Shown here: in pieces, positions 55,300 to 64,000 of the stretch | How positions within the stretch are numbered: position 1 is the stretch's first letter | Layout: each line of letters opens with the position of its first letter | Source of the DNA: Ornithodoros turicata | Taxonomy: Eukaryota > Arthropoda > Arachnida > Ixodida > Argasidae | Length of the DNA: 64,000 nt | Assembly (NCBI RefSeq): GCF_037126465.1 | Contig: NC_088205.1 | Coordinates: 30,921,482 to 30,985,481 of the forward strand | Direction of reading: 5' to 3' | The notes under the pieces: model-generated | Told to the model about the DNA's origin: nothing | Seen by the model: only the letters and a program-made list of their open reading frames with translations | Database searches by the model: none | Translations under genes and position numbers: made by a program

Positions 55300-56730
55300 C
55301 ATGTGTTTGGTATAATTCCCGTTACGGAGCACGTAGGAGTGTCCACAGTGTACTGTGGGTGGAGCAATAAAAAAATATGGGTATCGGTAACGATACGGAG
55401 ATCGCGTTGCCGTAAATTTGTAACGGAGATACTTTTCCGATACCAATCTAAAAAGTATCGCGATCCGCAGTCTGATACCGAAAAAGGTATCGATTACTGT
55501 AACGGCGTTACACACAACACTGTCTAGCAGTCAAACGAGGACGTATAATATGCTTTCAGTGCATTTTTTAACGCGCTGAAGCGCAGTTGTCCTTGTGAGC
55601 GCCGCGGCTAGTGCCCCACGCACGCGCTGCGGCTTCTGCTCTTCAGAGAGGAGGCACCACGCGGACGTTTGTCAGACGCAGCGTTTCCAAGCAAACGTCG
55701 CGGCCGTCCTCTGCTAGCAACTGCTGTATATTCTGAAAGGTGAGTGGCCTGCCATAGTCCACCGAATGAAGCAGGAATGGAGTAATGAGCAGGAGTAATG
55801 GAGCAGTTGTGTAGCTCTATAGGGAAAATATGTGATTAAGCAAGCACCCAACATTTCCCTTTACACGTGAGCAGTAAAATTTAAACAAGTCAGAAACATG
55901 CGAAGTGGAGGAGCATGCAGAACGGTCCCTGTATGATTGGTGGTGGTTTGAAAAATAAATGTATCCTTGCTTACTGGTAGTGCAACTGTGTCGTGACACA
56001 TTAGCTTTGTGTTGTGGATTAACTGGTACACTGCTGTGACCTCAGACAGAGCAAGACTTATTTTCGACATGCTTCAGTACGGTTCCAGATCGATTCGCAC
56101 TGCGAATGCAGTGTGCCGACTCAGTACCGACACTTGTGTGAAATGCTGTCCATCTTATTTCGCTTTCTTAAGTGTATCTTGCTGGCACTGTACGTGTGAA
56201 AAAAGCAGTGTTGTACGCATTGCCGACGCGAGGCGAGTTTGCGCCCGGGGCAGGGCAAATCTGAAGCCCCTCTTCCTCTCCCGTTGCCGTCAGAAACCCT
56301 GTAAACATTGCCGAGATCGTAAATTCAAATTCTCTTCATTCTGCTTTATACTGTCCAACCAACCTGCCAGAGCCTGCCGTTCGGCGCCTCTCTGGCGAGG
56401 ACGCCCGGGGCAGCTGCCCCTCTCGCACCCCCGTCGCTGCGGCTCTGGTTGTACGTAACGACGTTACAGTAATCGACACATTTTTCGGTATCGGAGTGCA
56501 ACACGATACTTTTTTAAATCGGTATCGGAAAAGTATTTCCGTTACAAATTTTTGGTAACGCGATCTCCGTATCGTTACCGACACCGATACTTTTTTAGTG
56601 TCCCATCCTTTCTTCACCGACCATATTTCTTACTATTATTCATTGTCACTGGTCCGCTAAGCGCTCGACAAGAAACCTGTGGACACGCCTACGTGCTCCG
56701 TAATGGGAATTATACCGAACACACTTTTTT
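55300..56730 (-). mobile_element. Element related to hAT copy 1, copy 2
   Basis: Outer inverted repeats: GTGTTTGGTATAATTCCC...GGAGTGTCCACAG at about 55304-55351, and its reverse complement at 56681-56727. Inside lie roughly 150-bp inverted subterminal regions rich in GGTATCG/CGATACC (55376-55520 and 56453-56600). The core (about 55570-56130) matches hAT copy 1 (about 3950-4440) in reverse: GGACAACTTCGC-, AGCATG.CGAA-, TTGTGTTGTGGATTAACT-type blocks. No transposase was seen. Subterminal repeats differ from copy 1 (GGTTCG there). Exact ends and duplication were not resolved. Confidence 0.6.
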
Positions 56731-56759
56731 TCTTCGAATATGGAGGAAATAACCACGAC

Positions 56760-57350
56760 TCACAAATACTGTGGTATTGTTAAGGCTTCGGTTCCACTCT
56801 TCCCTGGCATGTCGTAGTTCTATACGTATTTGGTTTGCGGGGGCGCCACCGCCTCGTGACTCGGCCTCGAAGACCCTCGCGCCGGTTCGACTATTCTCTA
56901 GAGAGCCGGCCTGAGATTTTCTCTCTCCCTCGCGCGCGCGCCCCGCCCACCCGGGGCGCGCCAATGGGAGGACGCGTGGGTGGTGTCGGCTGAGTGCCAT
57001 CTGGGGGCAGAGGTTCGAACGTAGACGGGGACGTGCGTTTGGCGATGCTACATCCACTGGGTCGTTCCATCCACCACGGCCCTGAGTTGGCCGGTGAGAT
57101 GGCGCTGCTCGGTCTGTGAACCTAGGGACGCGCGTTCCTTGGGACCGCGAAAATGGTCGGCGATAAGTACTGAGTCATTTCTGTCTCTCTCTCTCTCTCT
57201 CTCTCTTTCTTTCTTCTTTTTTTTTCTGTTTTCGTGGAATGAATTGACGGATTTTGACGGCTCCTGTGTTCGCTTGTTTTTGCTTTTAATAAACGTTTCA
57301 TGATCGGCGTCCTTGAGCGATGCCCGCGTTCGTTTGTTTGTTTTTGCTTT
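56760..57350 (+). repeat. GC-rich, LTR-like block with (CT)n
   Basis: Very GC-rich at 56840-57120 (CGCGCGCGCCCCGCCCACCC), then a (CT)n run at 57183-57206, a T-run and AATAAA at 57288. The string GTTCGCTTGTTTTTGCTTTTAA is repeated at about 57269 and 57327. A promoter-like GC-rich part followed by a poly(A) signal fits a solo LTR, but ends were not fixed. Confidence 0.35.
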
Positions 57351-58560
57351 TAAAGGGTCTCTGACCAGAAGCTGGAGAGCCTTTTCCGCAGTGGCTACCG
57401 ATAGAACAAAAGCACAAAAGCAACTTCATATACGAAAATTCATGCCTCAACACCTCGTAGTTTTCGTAAACTCGAATTTTGAACATCGCGGTTCACGCCG
57501 ACGCTGGCACACCTAGCGTCAAACCAAGAAAACGTACGCATATATAGAAAACTCATCTGGTCATCCCACCGGGATGACGTCAATCGCCCATGCAATCAGC
57601 GCGCAGAATGCCGTCACGTGATCGAGCACTACAACAACAACTTTCAGCAAGAACCAACATTTTTACGCCGATATACTGTTGTCACAATGTCTGGAAATAA
57701 AAAGTATGTATATACTTCGAAATCTACGACCTGTTTTATAACTGCGATAATTCAATTAGCGACTTCCGTGGAAAGAGGAGCTACGAGGCTACGAGCTACG
57801 ACGACTTTCGGGATCCAGCGCGCTATTTCACTGCGTTAGCGTAGTGTGTGTATTTCCAAGTTTTCTTTAGTTATATCTTTTGGAACAACGACCAATTTGT
57901 CGAGGTACAGCCCTTACCTCATTTGACGTGCCTCGGTTGTGTCGTCAAAGCGAGATTATTCGGCGGGCATTCAGTTCCGTACGATACTGCGCGTTCAACC
58001 GCAGCGGCAAGTATGGTTGGCAGCGGATTTTGCCAATCGTATTTGAAGAATGCAGACTATGAGACGGACCCCTCAGTTTGAGTACAAAGAACCTCCGCCT
58101 ACAGCAGTCCGCAGTGGTTTCCTTGAATCTATCTTCCAAGACTGTGACGAGGTTAGTGTCTTCTGTATAATTTATACAGTGATTACTCTCCATGTGAGAA
58201 TTACGTTGTGGCATGCAGATGTTAGGAGACCATTTACGCAACAAAGCAAAATACGGATTAAAGAAAATTGAAGTTTACGCACTAAATCAAAAGATTACTG
58301 TACAATTCGGAGTGTTGTTGAAAGCAGCCATGCCAATGCAGTAAGCAACATTCACAGTACGTAAAATGAAGCTGTGTATTCCGCATCTAGATGTAACATT
58401 ATAATTGTCACAGCAGTGTGCACCAATGTAGTTCATGGCTTCCTTGGACAAGATGTAGAACCAAATGTTGGAAATACAAGGCAGGGATCAAGTACAAGTT
58501 TTCTTCTATTTGTTTTCCTTATAATATGCAGCATGGTGCACATAGTAAAGAAGGGTTCTG
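57351..58560. other. No recognised gene
   Basis: Begins TTTAAAGGGTCTCTGACC, which recalls small TTAA-type elements, but no matching opposite end was found. A possible exon at about 58075-58152 ends at a GTTAGT donor-like site. Unassigned. Confidence 0.3.
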
Positions 58561-58574
58561 GATTCTAAACCAAC

Positions 58575-58700
58575 GCAGTTGAAATCCTTAGTTTACCCCA
58601 GGCTGTACTATTGTTGTCTATTCTGGGGAAACACCAGAGAGGGCAACTACGATAAAATTGCAGTGCAGAAAAAAAGAAAGAAAGAAAGCCTGATACACGA
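58575..58700 (+). pseudogene. LINE C-terminal RT remnant
   Basis: Reads KSLVYPRLYYCCLFWGNTRE and YDKIAVQKKRKK, matching the post-RT block (Y..L.YC...WGNT....L..LQ...) of CR1/RTE-like LINEs. It is followed by unrelated sequence. A further piece of similar LINE C-terminus (VSNWNDVPAHIASEQNVSSF) lies at about 60450-60520. Confidence 0.55.
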
Positions 58701-58704
58701 CAAC

Positions 58705-60283
58705 CATGTCTACAGGCTGTCTACAGGTGCCATGTGCTGGACCCTCGTTGCAAAGAGGCCCACCAGGGGTGCCACTACAATCCGTCCATCCAGCCCCTCA
58801 GCTCCTTCAACACATGCGAAATACAGTAGACAAAGCGTTCACTTGGAAATCAGACATTTACACAAAATTGCCTTGCAAATTCAGGATCTTTTAGCGCCAT
58901 CCCAAACACTTGCCATTACGGTATAAAATCTATCACTGTACCACCTTACAAGGTTCCACTGCTACGGACCAACTACAGAAATCAGCAGAAACTGTTACTC
59001 TTCCGAACAAATTTTTTCAGCTGATTGGAAATGGCCTTCCTGTGTCCAGTTTCAAAACAGAGTTACACAAACTTGTTGAAGTGTTATTAGAGACAGTCCA
59101 CTCTGTTATGTATTTTTTTTTTTTGTGTGTGTGTGAAAATGTGGACAGCTCGGTGCAATTGTGTATTTTATTTATGTGGTTGTGATTTGCTGTATGCTCG
59201 TAGTGGTAATATCTGAGTTATCGCATTTATATGGCTTTTTTTAACAATGTTAGGGTGCTGACTTCATGGAAGTGGAAGGAACAGGAGAGGAAGCCATCTG
59301 GCAATGGTCATGACAGTTGTCCGTCAGGTACGAGACCAATTTCTTCTATAAATGTGGCATATAGAGTGAAGTTGTTACTAACAAAAAGTTTTTTGTTCCC
59401 TTTAAAGGAATCTACAGGCGGTGAGCATGCGTAAGGAATTGACATATCTCAATACAACTTAGACCTGCCTGTTGCACATGAGATGTGTGACTCTACTTAC
59501 ATACACGAGCTTCTGCAGGTTCGATGCATGTATCTTTTGAAACATGAAAGACAGAATGCTAAAAGTATATCTGAGGTGAAAAATTGAGCAGTTCACTGCA
59601 GTAATTCTATCGATATATCTTCAGCATTTTGGGAAAAATATAGTGATGGCAAGATTACCTGTGTTGTACTGCCAGACCATCTGCTATTGGAGTTCCATGT
59701 CCCAGTTATTATATATAATAGCTGTTTGAGGTTATTACATATTTATTATGCAAGTTTTGTGCCTGTGAGTTCCTGTAAATGTGCTCTGCGGTGATCATAT
59801 AGGACAGAGAGCTATGGCTGTATAATAACAGTGACTAATGTTCTCCTGCCCATAAACCTATTCCTAGGTTACATCTGTACCCTTGGAAGTCACTGGAGAG
59901 GCGTGTTCGCTTAGCTCAAGTGGTAAGGGCCCTGGATCGGTAATACAGAAGGTGTGGGTCCTACTACTGGCTAACCTTTCCAGTGACTGCCTTCTTTCAT
60001 CATTCATTTCTTAGGCACTTGATGCTTTGTATGTATTTGCCTTTTCTATGTGTTCCGGTCTCAGAACATCAACTGCCATGTTCAAAAGAACTGGAATATG
60101 CCTCTGCAATGTGGAACCCATCCCAACATCTCTTAATCGACAAAGTAGAATTTGTACAGAACCGCACGGTTTGTTGCTTGTGATTATCATCCTTTTTCCA
60201 GCGTCTCAGCCATTAAAGCCAAACTCTTTCTTACTCCTTTGATTACCAGATGAAAGGTATCAGGACTGGCATTCTTTCATAAG

Positions 60284-60317
<34 letters not shown>

Positions 60318-60330
60318 CAGTCACACTCCT
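58705..60330. other. No recognised gene; tRNA-like SINE piece
   Basis: At about 59909-59975 a pol III-like A box (TTAGCTCAAGTGG) is followed 45 bp later by a degenerate B box (GTGTGGGTCCTAC), suggesting a tRNA-derived SINE unlike the Ruka-type copies. A (TA)n run occupies about 60284-60315. Otherwise nothing is supported. Confidence 0.4.
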
Positions 60331-60439
60331 CCCCACCCCACTTACTGTCAATCCCCTCACAAGTTACTTCCAAGACTTGATGACTCGCACAAAGTACTTG
60401 CTCCACCTACACAAACAAAAAAATTCCTCTACTCTCCGC

Positions 60440-60530
60440 ACCAGCTGATGGTGTCAAACTGGAATGACGTTCCTGCCCACATAGCATCAGAACAAAATGT
60501 ATCGTCATTTATTTCCAATCGATCGTTTTC
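60440..60530 (+). pseudogene. Second LINE C-terminal remnant
   Basis: Short open stretch with FLYSPHQLMVSNWNDVPAHI and ASEQNVSSFISN, like the WN.LP......S...FK end of CR1/RTE-type LINE proteins. Only about 30 codons are readable. Confidence 0.5.
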
Positions 60531-60539
60531 AGATTGAAT

Positions 60540-61575
60540 GAATTACTTTGTGGTGAGTGAACGAATTTTGTGTACATCATTTTGGGATTTGTCCTTTTTG
60601 GATAAAAAACCTCCCACATTTATGTAAATCCCTTCACAAGGGTCTTTAAGTAAACAAATGAAATGAAGAACTTTGTGATACTTTCATAATTGGAGCATTT
60701 TAATGCATATTTTAAAACAGTGGCTGCTAAAAATGTGTTAGACACCGTTACAAAGGCTGCCGTCCGTATCAGGTGAATCATGATTTTTCCCAGAAGCCCA
60801 ATAATGTATAACGCTGCATCACATATGCTATTTTGGAGCAGTCTCTGCAGACATATTATGAAGATATTATCTGAGTGCCACAATAAACTATATGAACCAC
60901 ATTTCATGTTACATCATCTTTGACTAAAACATGCCTATTTGAGTATTCGAGCAGCCCAAGATACAAAGCTTGGTCTACAAGGTCTACATCCTACTCGAAC
61001 TGGGTGTGCACTTTGCACACAAAAGGAAGATTAAGAATGAAAAAATGGCTAGGAAGCAAGCGAACTGAGATTTTACATCATGCATGGAAAATTGAGGTTT
61101 TCGATAGTCAACTTGTGTATAGTGAGCACTTCTGGAGGACTGAGAGCAGGAACCGAGGTCACACACAGGGTAACTTGCATAACAGTCTGATTTACTACCA
61201 CATAACGATCATTAAAATACTTGAGGTGCCTAAACAATACTATTTGGGTGCTATCAGACAGTAGGAGTTCGAACAACACTTACGACATTGACTGAATGGG
61301 TGGACAAAAGGATGCGTCAGAACAGGACTGGATTTGTGTCTGTGGTGGAATTGAGAGCCCAATGTAATTCTTACCAGGCAGAGCAAGCTGATGAGATGGT
61401 TCTTTGTGTCAGGGGTCAGCACAGTGGTTTATCCAGAATCCCAAGCATGGAGGAGTGTTGAAAAAAGTTCGGGGGGAGGGGGGGTCATTATTATAATTGC
61501 ATCATTAGTCTACAGCTGAAATTGCAAGGGCACCCCCTGTGGGGGGTACTTCCACCTAGTATCTTGGGTATTTAA
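60540..61575. other. No recognised gene
   Basis: AT-rich with a short poly-G/GGGGGGAGG run at 61471-61485. Directly flanks the BEL/Pao LTR. Confidence 0.35.
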
Positions 61576-61579
61576 TGCA

Positions 61580-61812
61580 TGTAGTAGTTACTATGGGAAA
61601 GGCTTTGCGTATTGAAGGATCTTGCAGTGTGAAGAAATGACTGTACGACGAAGAGGAAGAAAGCAATGACTGGAAGAGGAAGATGACGTTTTTTTGTTTG
61701 TATCATTTTTTCTTATGGGCTCGAACGGTAGAACGTTGTATCTGTACTCGTAGAATAAATATGCTGTTCTAGAGGTAGGAGTTCTTCCGCTAGGATCCGG
61801 GCGCGACTTTAC
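61580..61812 (+). repeat. Probable 5' LTR of BEL/Pao element
   Basis: Begins TGTAGTAGTTAC and ends ...GACTTTACA, about 233 bp, with AATAAA at 61754-61759. The primer-binding site starts 12 bases further on. The right end is set by the primer site. The left end is inferred from the TG start only, because the partner LTR lies beyond the window. Confidence 0.55.
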
Positions 61813-61823
61813 AAGGAGAAAGG

Positions 61824-61841
61824 TGGTGCCGAAACCCGGGA
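61824..61841 (+). other. tRNA-Phe primer-binding site
   Basis: TGGTGCCGAAACCCGGGA is exactly complementary to the 3' end of metazoan tRNA-Phe including CCA. It precedes the BEL/Pao reading frame and would prime minus-strand DNA synthesis. Confidence 0.88.
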
Positions 61842-61913
61842 GAAAGAGAGACGAAGGACCCCTAACCATCTTCGAAGTATCAGTGTGTCAACGGCTAGGC
61901 CTACCGTTTGAAG

Positions 61914-64000
61914 ATGGAACGCATGGAATGCCTAAAGAGGCGTCGCCAAGGTCTGAGAAGTGCGGTAACTCGAACCGTAAAAGAAGCTACAGAGAAGCTT
62001 GGCGACGTAAACCTTGCAGAAGAAGACATCGAAGTACTTGTTGCTAGGATAAAGAAACAGACAGAGAACTTGGAGAAAGTGGACGCTGAGCTGGAGCCTT
62101 TGTGGTCAGAGGGAGACGTCGACGCGGAGCAGCAAGAGGGCTTCAAGTATATCGACGGGGCAACTGCATTGCTCGCACGGCTACAGTTCAGGCTCGAGCG
62201 AAATTCTACGGCCATAAGTCGGACGTCAGAACGTCAGTCAGGGTCGAGACAGTCGGAGAACGCTGGAAGGATGAACCAGCACGGGAAGCTGCCGAAGCTG
62301 GATCTCGTCAAATTTAACGGTCAAAGGAGGGACTGGTTCGCGTTCTGGGAGCAGTTTCGCCAAATGGTCCACGACAATCAAAGGCTATCCACGTGCGACA
62401 AGTTCCACTATTTAAGAGCAGCGCTTACAGGGGAAGCGGCATCAGCTATCGCGGGGTTGCCGCCGACGGAGAGATGTTACGACGATGCTCTGGAGATCCT
62501 CAAACGACGTTTTGGGAACGAGACGCTTCAGATTGAAGATCACATGAGCAGGCTTACGAACCTGCAACCGGTGAGAGCACAGCACGATGTGAGAGGACTG
62601 AGAAAGCTATACGACGGAGTCGTGTCACATGTGAGAGCATTGAAGGCACTGGGTGTACCCGAAGAGTCGTTCGCATCCATGCTGTATTCAATTATGCTTC
62701 GACTAGTACCTCAAGAGTTGGTGGTCGACTTCAACAAAGGGGCGTTGCAGGCAGAAGCTGGAACAACGAGCCAGAGCAGGAGCGGCCAAGAGGCCGGCGA
62801 CGACAACACCTCAGCGCGTGCAAGCAGCCAGCATGTTGTCAAACTGAATAACTTTTTGGTCTTCCTCAGGGTTGAAGTAGAGAGTCGCGAAAGCTCGATC
62901 TTTACGCGTGAGGGAGACAGGAAAGAGCCGGCGGGATCACACAAGGACAGAGAAGTTAAGACACACGCGAAGAGAGCCAAGAAGCCGTCATCGACGTCAA
63001 CGTTGCTTCACACAGCAGAGGAATACTCGGAATGTTTTTTCTGCAAAGCAAAGGATCACAAGACGGCTGAGTGCCAAGCGACGATTTCAGTAGAAGAAAA
63101 GCTACGCAAGCTCAAAGAAGGAGGGCGATGCTTCAGGTGCACCTTGCCCAACCACGTATCCAGGAGGTGTTGGCGTAAAGTAGAGTGCAGTAAGTGTCAA
63201 AGAAGACATGCTGCTTCTGTGTGTAGTCCCAGGGGAGACAGCTCGCTCAGCACAGACAAGTCGACGTCGGAATCGTCGCAGTTCAGTTTAGAGCTGACTC
63301 GACGCACCAAAGGCCCAGAGACTATACTACAGACAGTAGTCGCTTGGTGTAAAGGTCCGGGGGGAGCGAGCAAAGGCAAGATAATGTTCGACACGGGCAG
63401 TCAAAGGACATTTGTTACTCAACGAACCGCCCAAAAATTGAAGTGTGAGACAGTCGGCCAAGAACGACTGAAAGTAGGAGTCTTTGGGGGACGACAAGAA
63501 GAAAGAACGTTTCGGCTTCTCAGTCTACAGGGTGGCAATGAGTACGACATGGAAGCGCTAGTCACCGACGTCATCAGTGGCCAAAACACACCTACGCCAT
63601 GCTCCTTCATAATCGACAAAATGAGAGCGAAGGACCTTCCAGTCCAGCAGCTGGTGTGTCCAGAAAATGAAGAGGAAATACAGGTTCTCATAGGCACCGA
63701 TCAGTACTGGGATCTAGTGACTGGAAGGATTGTACGACTAGGCAGCAGCATAAGAGCAGTGGAGACACGGATCGGCTGGATGGTACATGGAGTGTCACCT
63801 AGAGCAGGGACAATTCAGCATTGCAATCAAACGTTGGTGCTCAGACTGTCCGTAGACGAAGACGAAGGGAATTCGACGCTAGAAAAGTTTTGGCAGCTCG
63901 AATCCATTGGCGTGGTTCCAGACACGGATGACGAACAAGAGAATCCGGTACTACGTCGGTTCTTCCAAAGTGTGACACAAAATGGAGGGCGCTGTGAAGT
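61914..64000 (+). CDS. gag-pol: BEL/Pao gag-pro-pol polyprotein, N-terminal part
   Basis: ATG at 61914 opens a frame without a stop to the window end (695 codons). Domains: a gag region with the DUF1759 pattern (KLPKLDLVKFNGQRRDWFAF and EILKRRFGN), and zinc knuckles CFFCKAKDHKTAEC (from residue 374), CFRCTLPNHVSRRC (from 406) and CSKCQRRHAASVC. A DUF1758-type aspartic protease follows with FDTGSQRTFV (Asp at residue 493). The pol entry FWQLESIGVVPDT...RRFFQSV leads toward the RT, which lies outside. No frameshift or stop was seen, unlike the BEL fragment at 27.2-28.0 kb, so this copy may be intact and young. Confidence 0.92.
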   Translation, partial: MERMECLKRRRQGLRSAVTRTVKEATEKLGDVNLAEEDIEVLVARIKKQTENLEKVDAELEPLWSEGDVDAEQQEGFKYIDGATALLARLQFRLERNSTAISRTSERQSGSRQSENAGRMNQHGKLPKLDLVKFNGQRRDWFAFWEQFRQMVHDNQRLSTCDKFHYLRAALTGEAASAIAGLPPTERCYDDALEILKRRFGNETLQIEDHMSRLTNLQPVRAQHDVRGLRKLYDGVVSHVRALKALGVPEESFASMLYSIMLRLVPQELVVDFNKGALQAEAGTTSQSRSGQEAGDDNTSARASSQHVVKLNNFLVFLRVEVESRESSIFTREGDRKEPAGSHKDREVKTHAKRAKKPSSTSTLLHTAEEYSECFFCKAKDHKTAECQATISVEEKLRKLKEGGRCFRCTLPNHVSRRCWRKVECSKCQRRHAASVCSPRGDSSLSTDKSTSESSQFSLELTRRTKGPETILQTVVAWCKGPGGASKGKIMFDTGSQRTFVTQRTAQKLKCETVGQERLKVGVFGGRQEERTFRLLSLQGGNEYDMEALVTDVISGQNTPTPCSFIIDKMRAKDLPVQQLVCPENEEEIQVLIGTDQYWDLVTGRIVRLGSSIRAVETRIGWMVHGVSPRAGTIQHCNQTLVLRLSVDEDEGNSTLEKFWQLESIGVVPDTDDEQENPVLRRFFQSVTQNGGRCE

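Noticed and set aside
57351..57840. Possible TTAA-type element starting TTTAAAGGGTC
   Set aside because: No matching inverted end was found, so the resemblance to other TTAA elements is not enough.

Overview
The window is eukaryotic and dominated by transposable elements. There are no bacterial operons or ribosome binding sites. Coding pieces carry GT-AG introns, AATAAA signals and metazoan transposon families. The mix of elements points to a chelicerate, most likely a tick. It includes a tRNA-derived SINE resembling the tick Ruka family, an I-type LINE with RNase H, Ty3/gypsy, BEL/Pao, Penelope, Polinton/Maverick, hAT, CACTA-like and TTAA-type DNA elements, and THAP and P2X7-ballast-like proteins. 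The species assignment is inference. No undoubted host gene was found.

Region by region. (1) 0.5-6.3 kb: a decayed Ty3/gypsy pol on the minus strand, split by a CACTA-like element (2692-5458). That element was itself hit by a non-autonomous hAT (3102-4738, exact 8-bp target duplication), which contains an inverted duplication of a Penelope RT fragment. (2) 6.36-6.77 kb: an adenovirus-type cysteine protease remnant of a Polinton. (3) 6.8-13.9 kb: mostly unrecognised AT-rich DNA, a possible two-exon minus-strand gene, dispersed repeats and a SINE with a perfect 15-bp duplication. (4) 13.95-17.45 kb: a Polinton protein-primed DNA polymerase B pseudogene and a small gene behind it. (5) 17.5-18.5 kb: a degenerate CCAAT/GC-box array with a 5'-truncated LINE inserted (11-bp duplication). 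(6) 19.5-24.45 kb: a ~270-bp tandem array with a 3,834-bp TTAA-flanked element inserted in it. The element carries convergent THAP and P2X7-like genes. (7) 26.7-31.6 kb: an I-type LINE broken by a BEL/Pao fragment and by a second CACTA-like element. (8) 32.6-33.7 kb: a second LINE remnant. (9) 36.16-39.44 kb: an LTR element keeping gag and protease only, with nearly identical LTRs. (10) 41.50-52.54 kb: an 11,042-bp element with 3.0-6.0 kb terminal inverted repeats, AG...CT ends and a 6-bp target duplication. It carries a dimeric 194-bp satellite in one arm and three small unrecognised genes in a 2.06-kb core. (11) 52.8-61.5 kb: a decayed THAP exon, SINE pieces, a second hAT-like repeat and LINE tails. 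(12) 61.58-64 kb: the 5' end of an apparently intact BEL/Pao element whose frame stays open to the window edge.

The two strongest candidates for something undescribed are the 11-kb element (10), which has Polinton-type ends without Polinton core genes, and the TTAA element (6), which carries a THAP gene facing a P2X7-ballast-like gene and no transposase that I can recognise. Much of the rest is nested insertion, where duplicated target sites and interrupted reading frames give the order of events directly.
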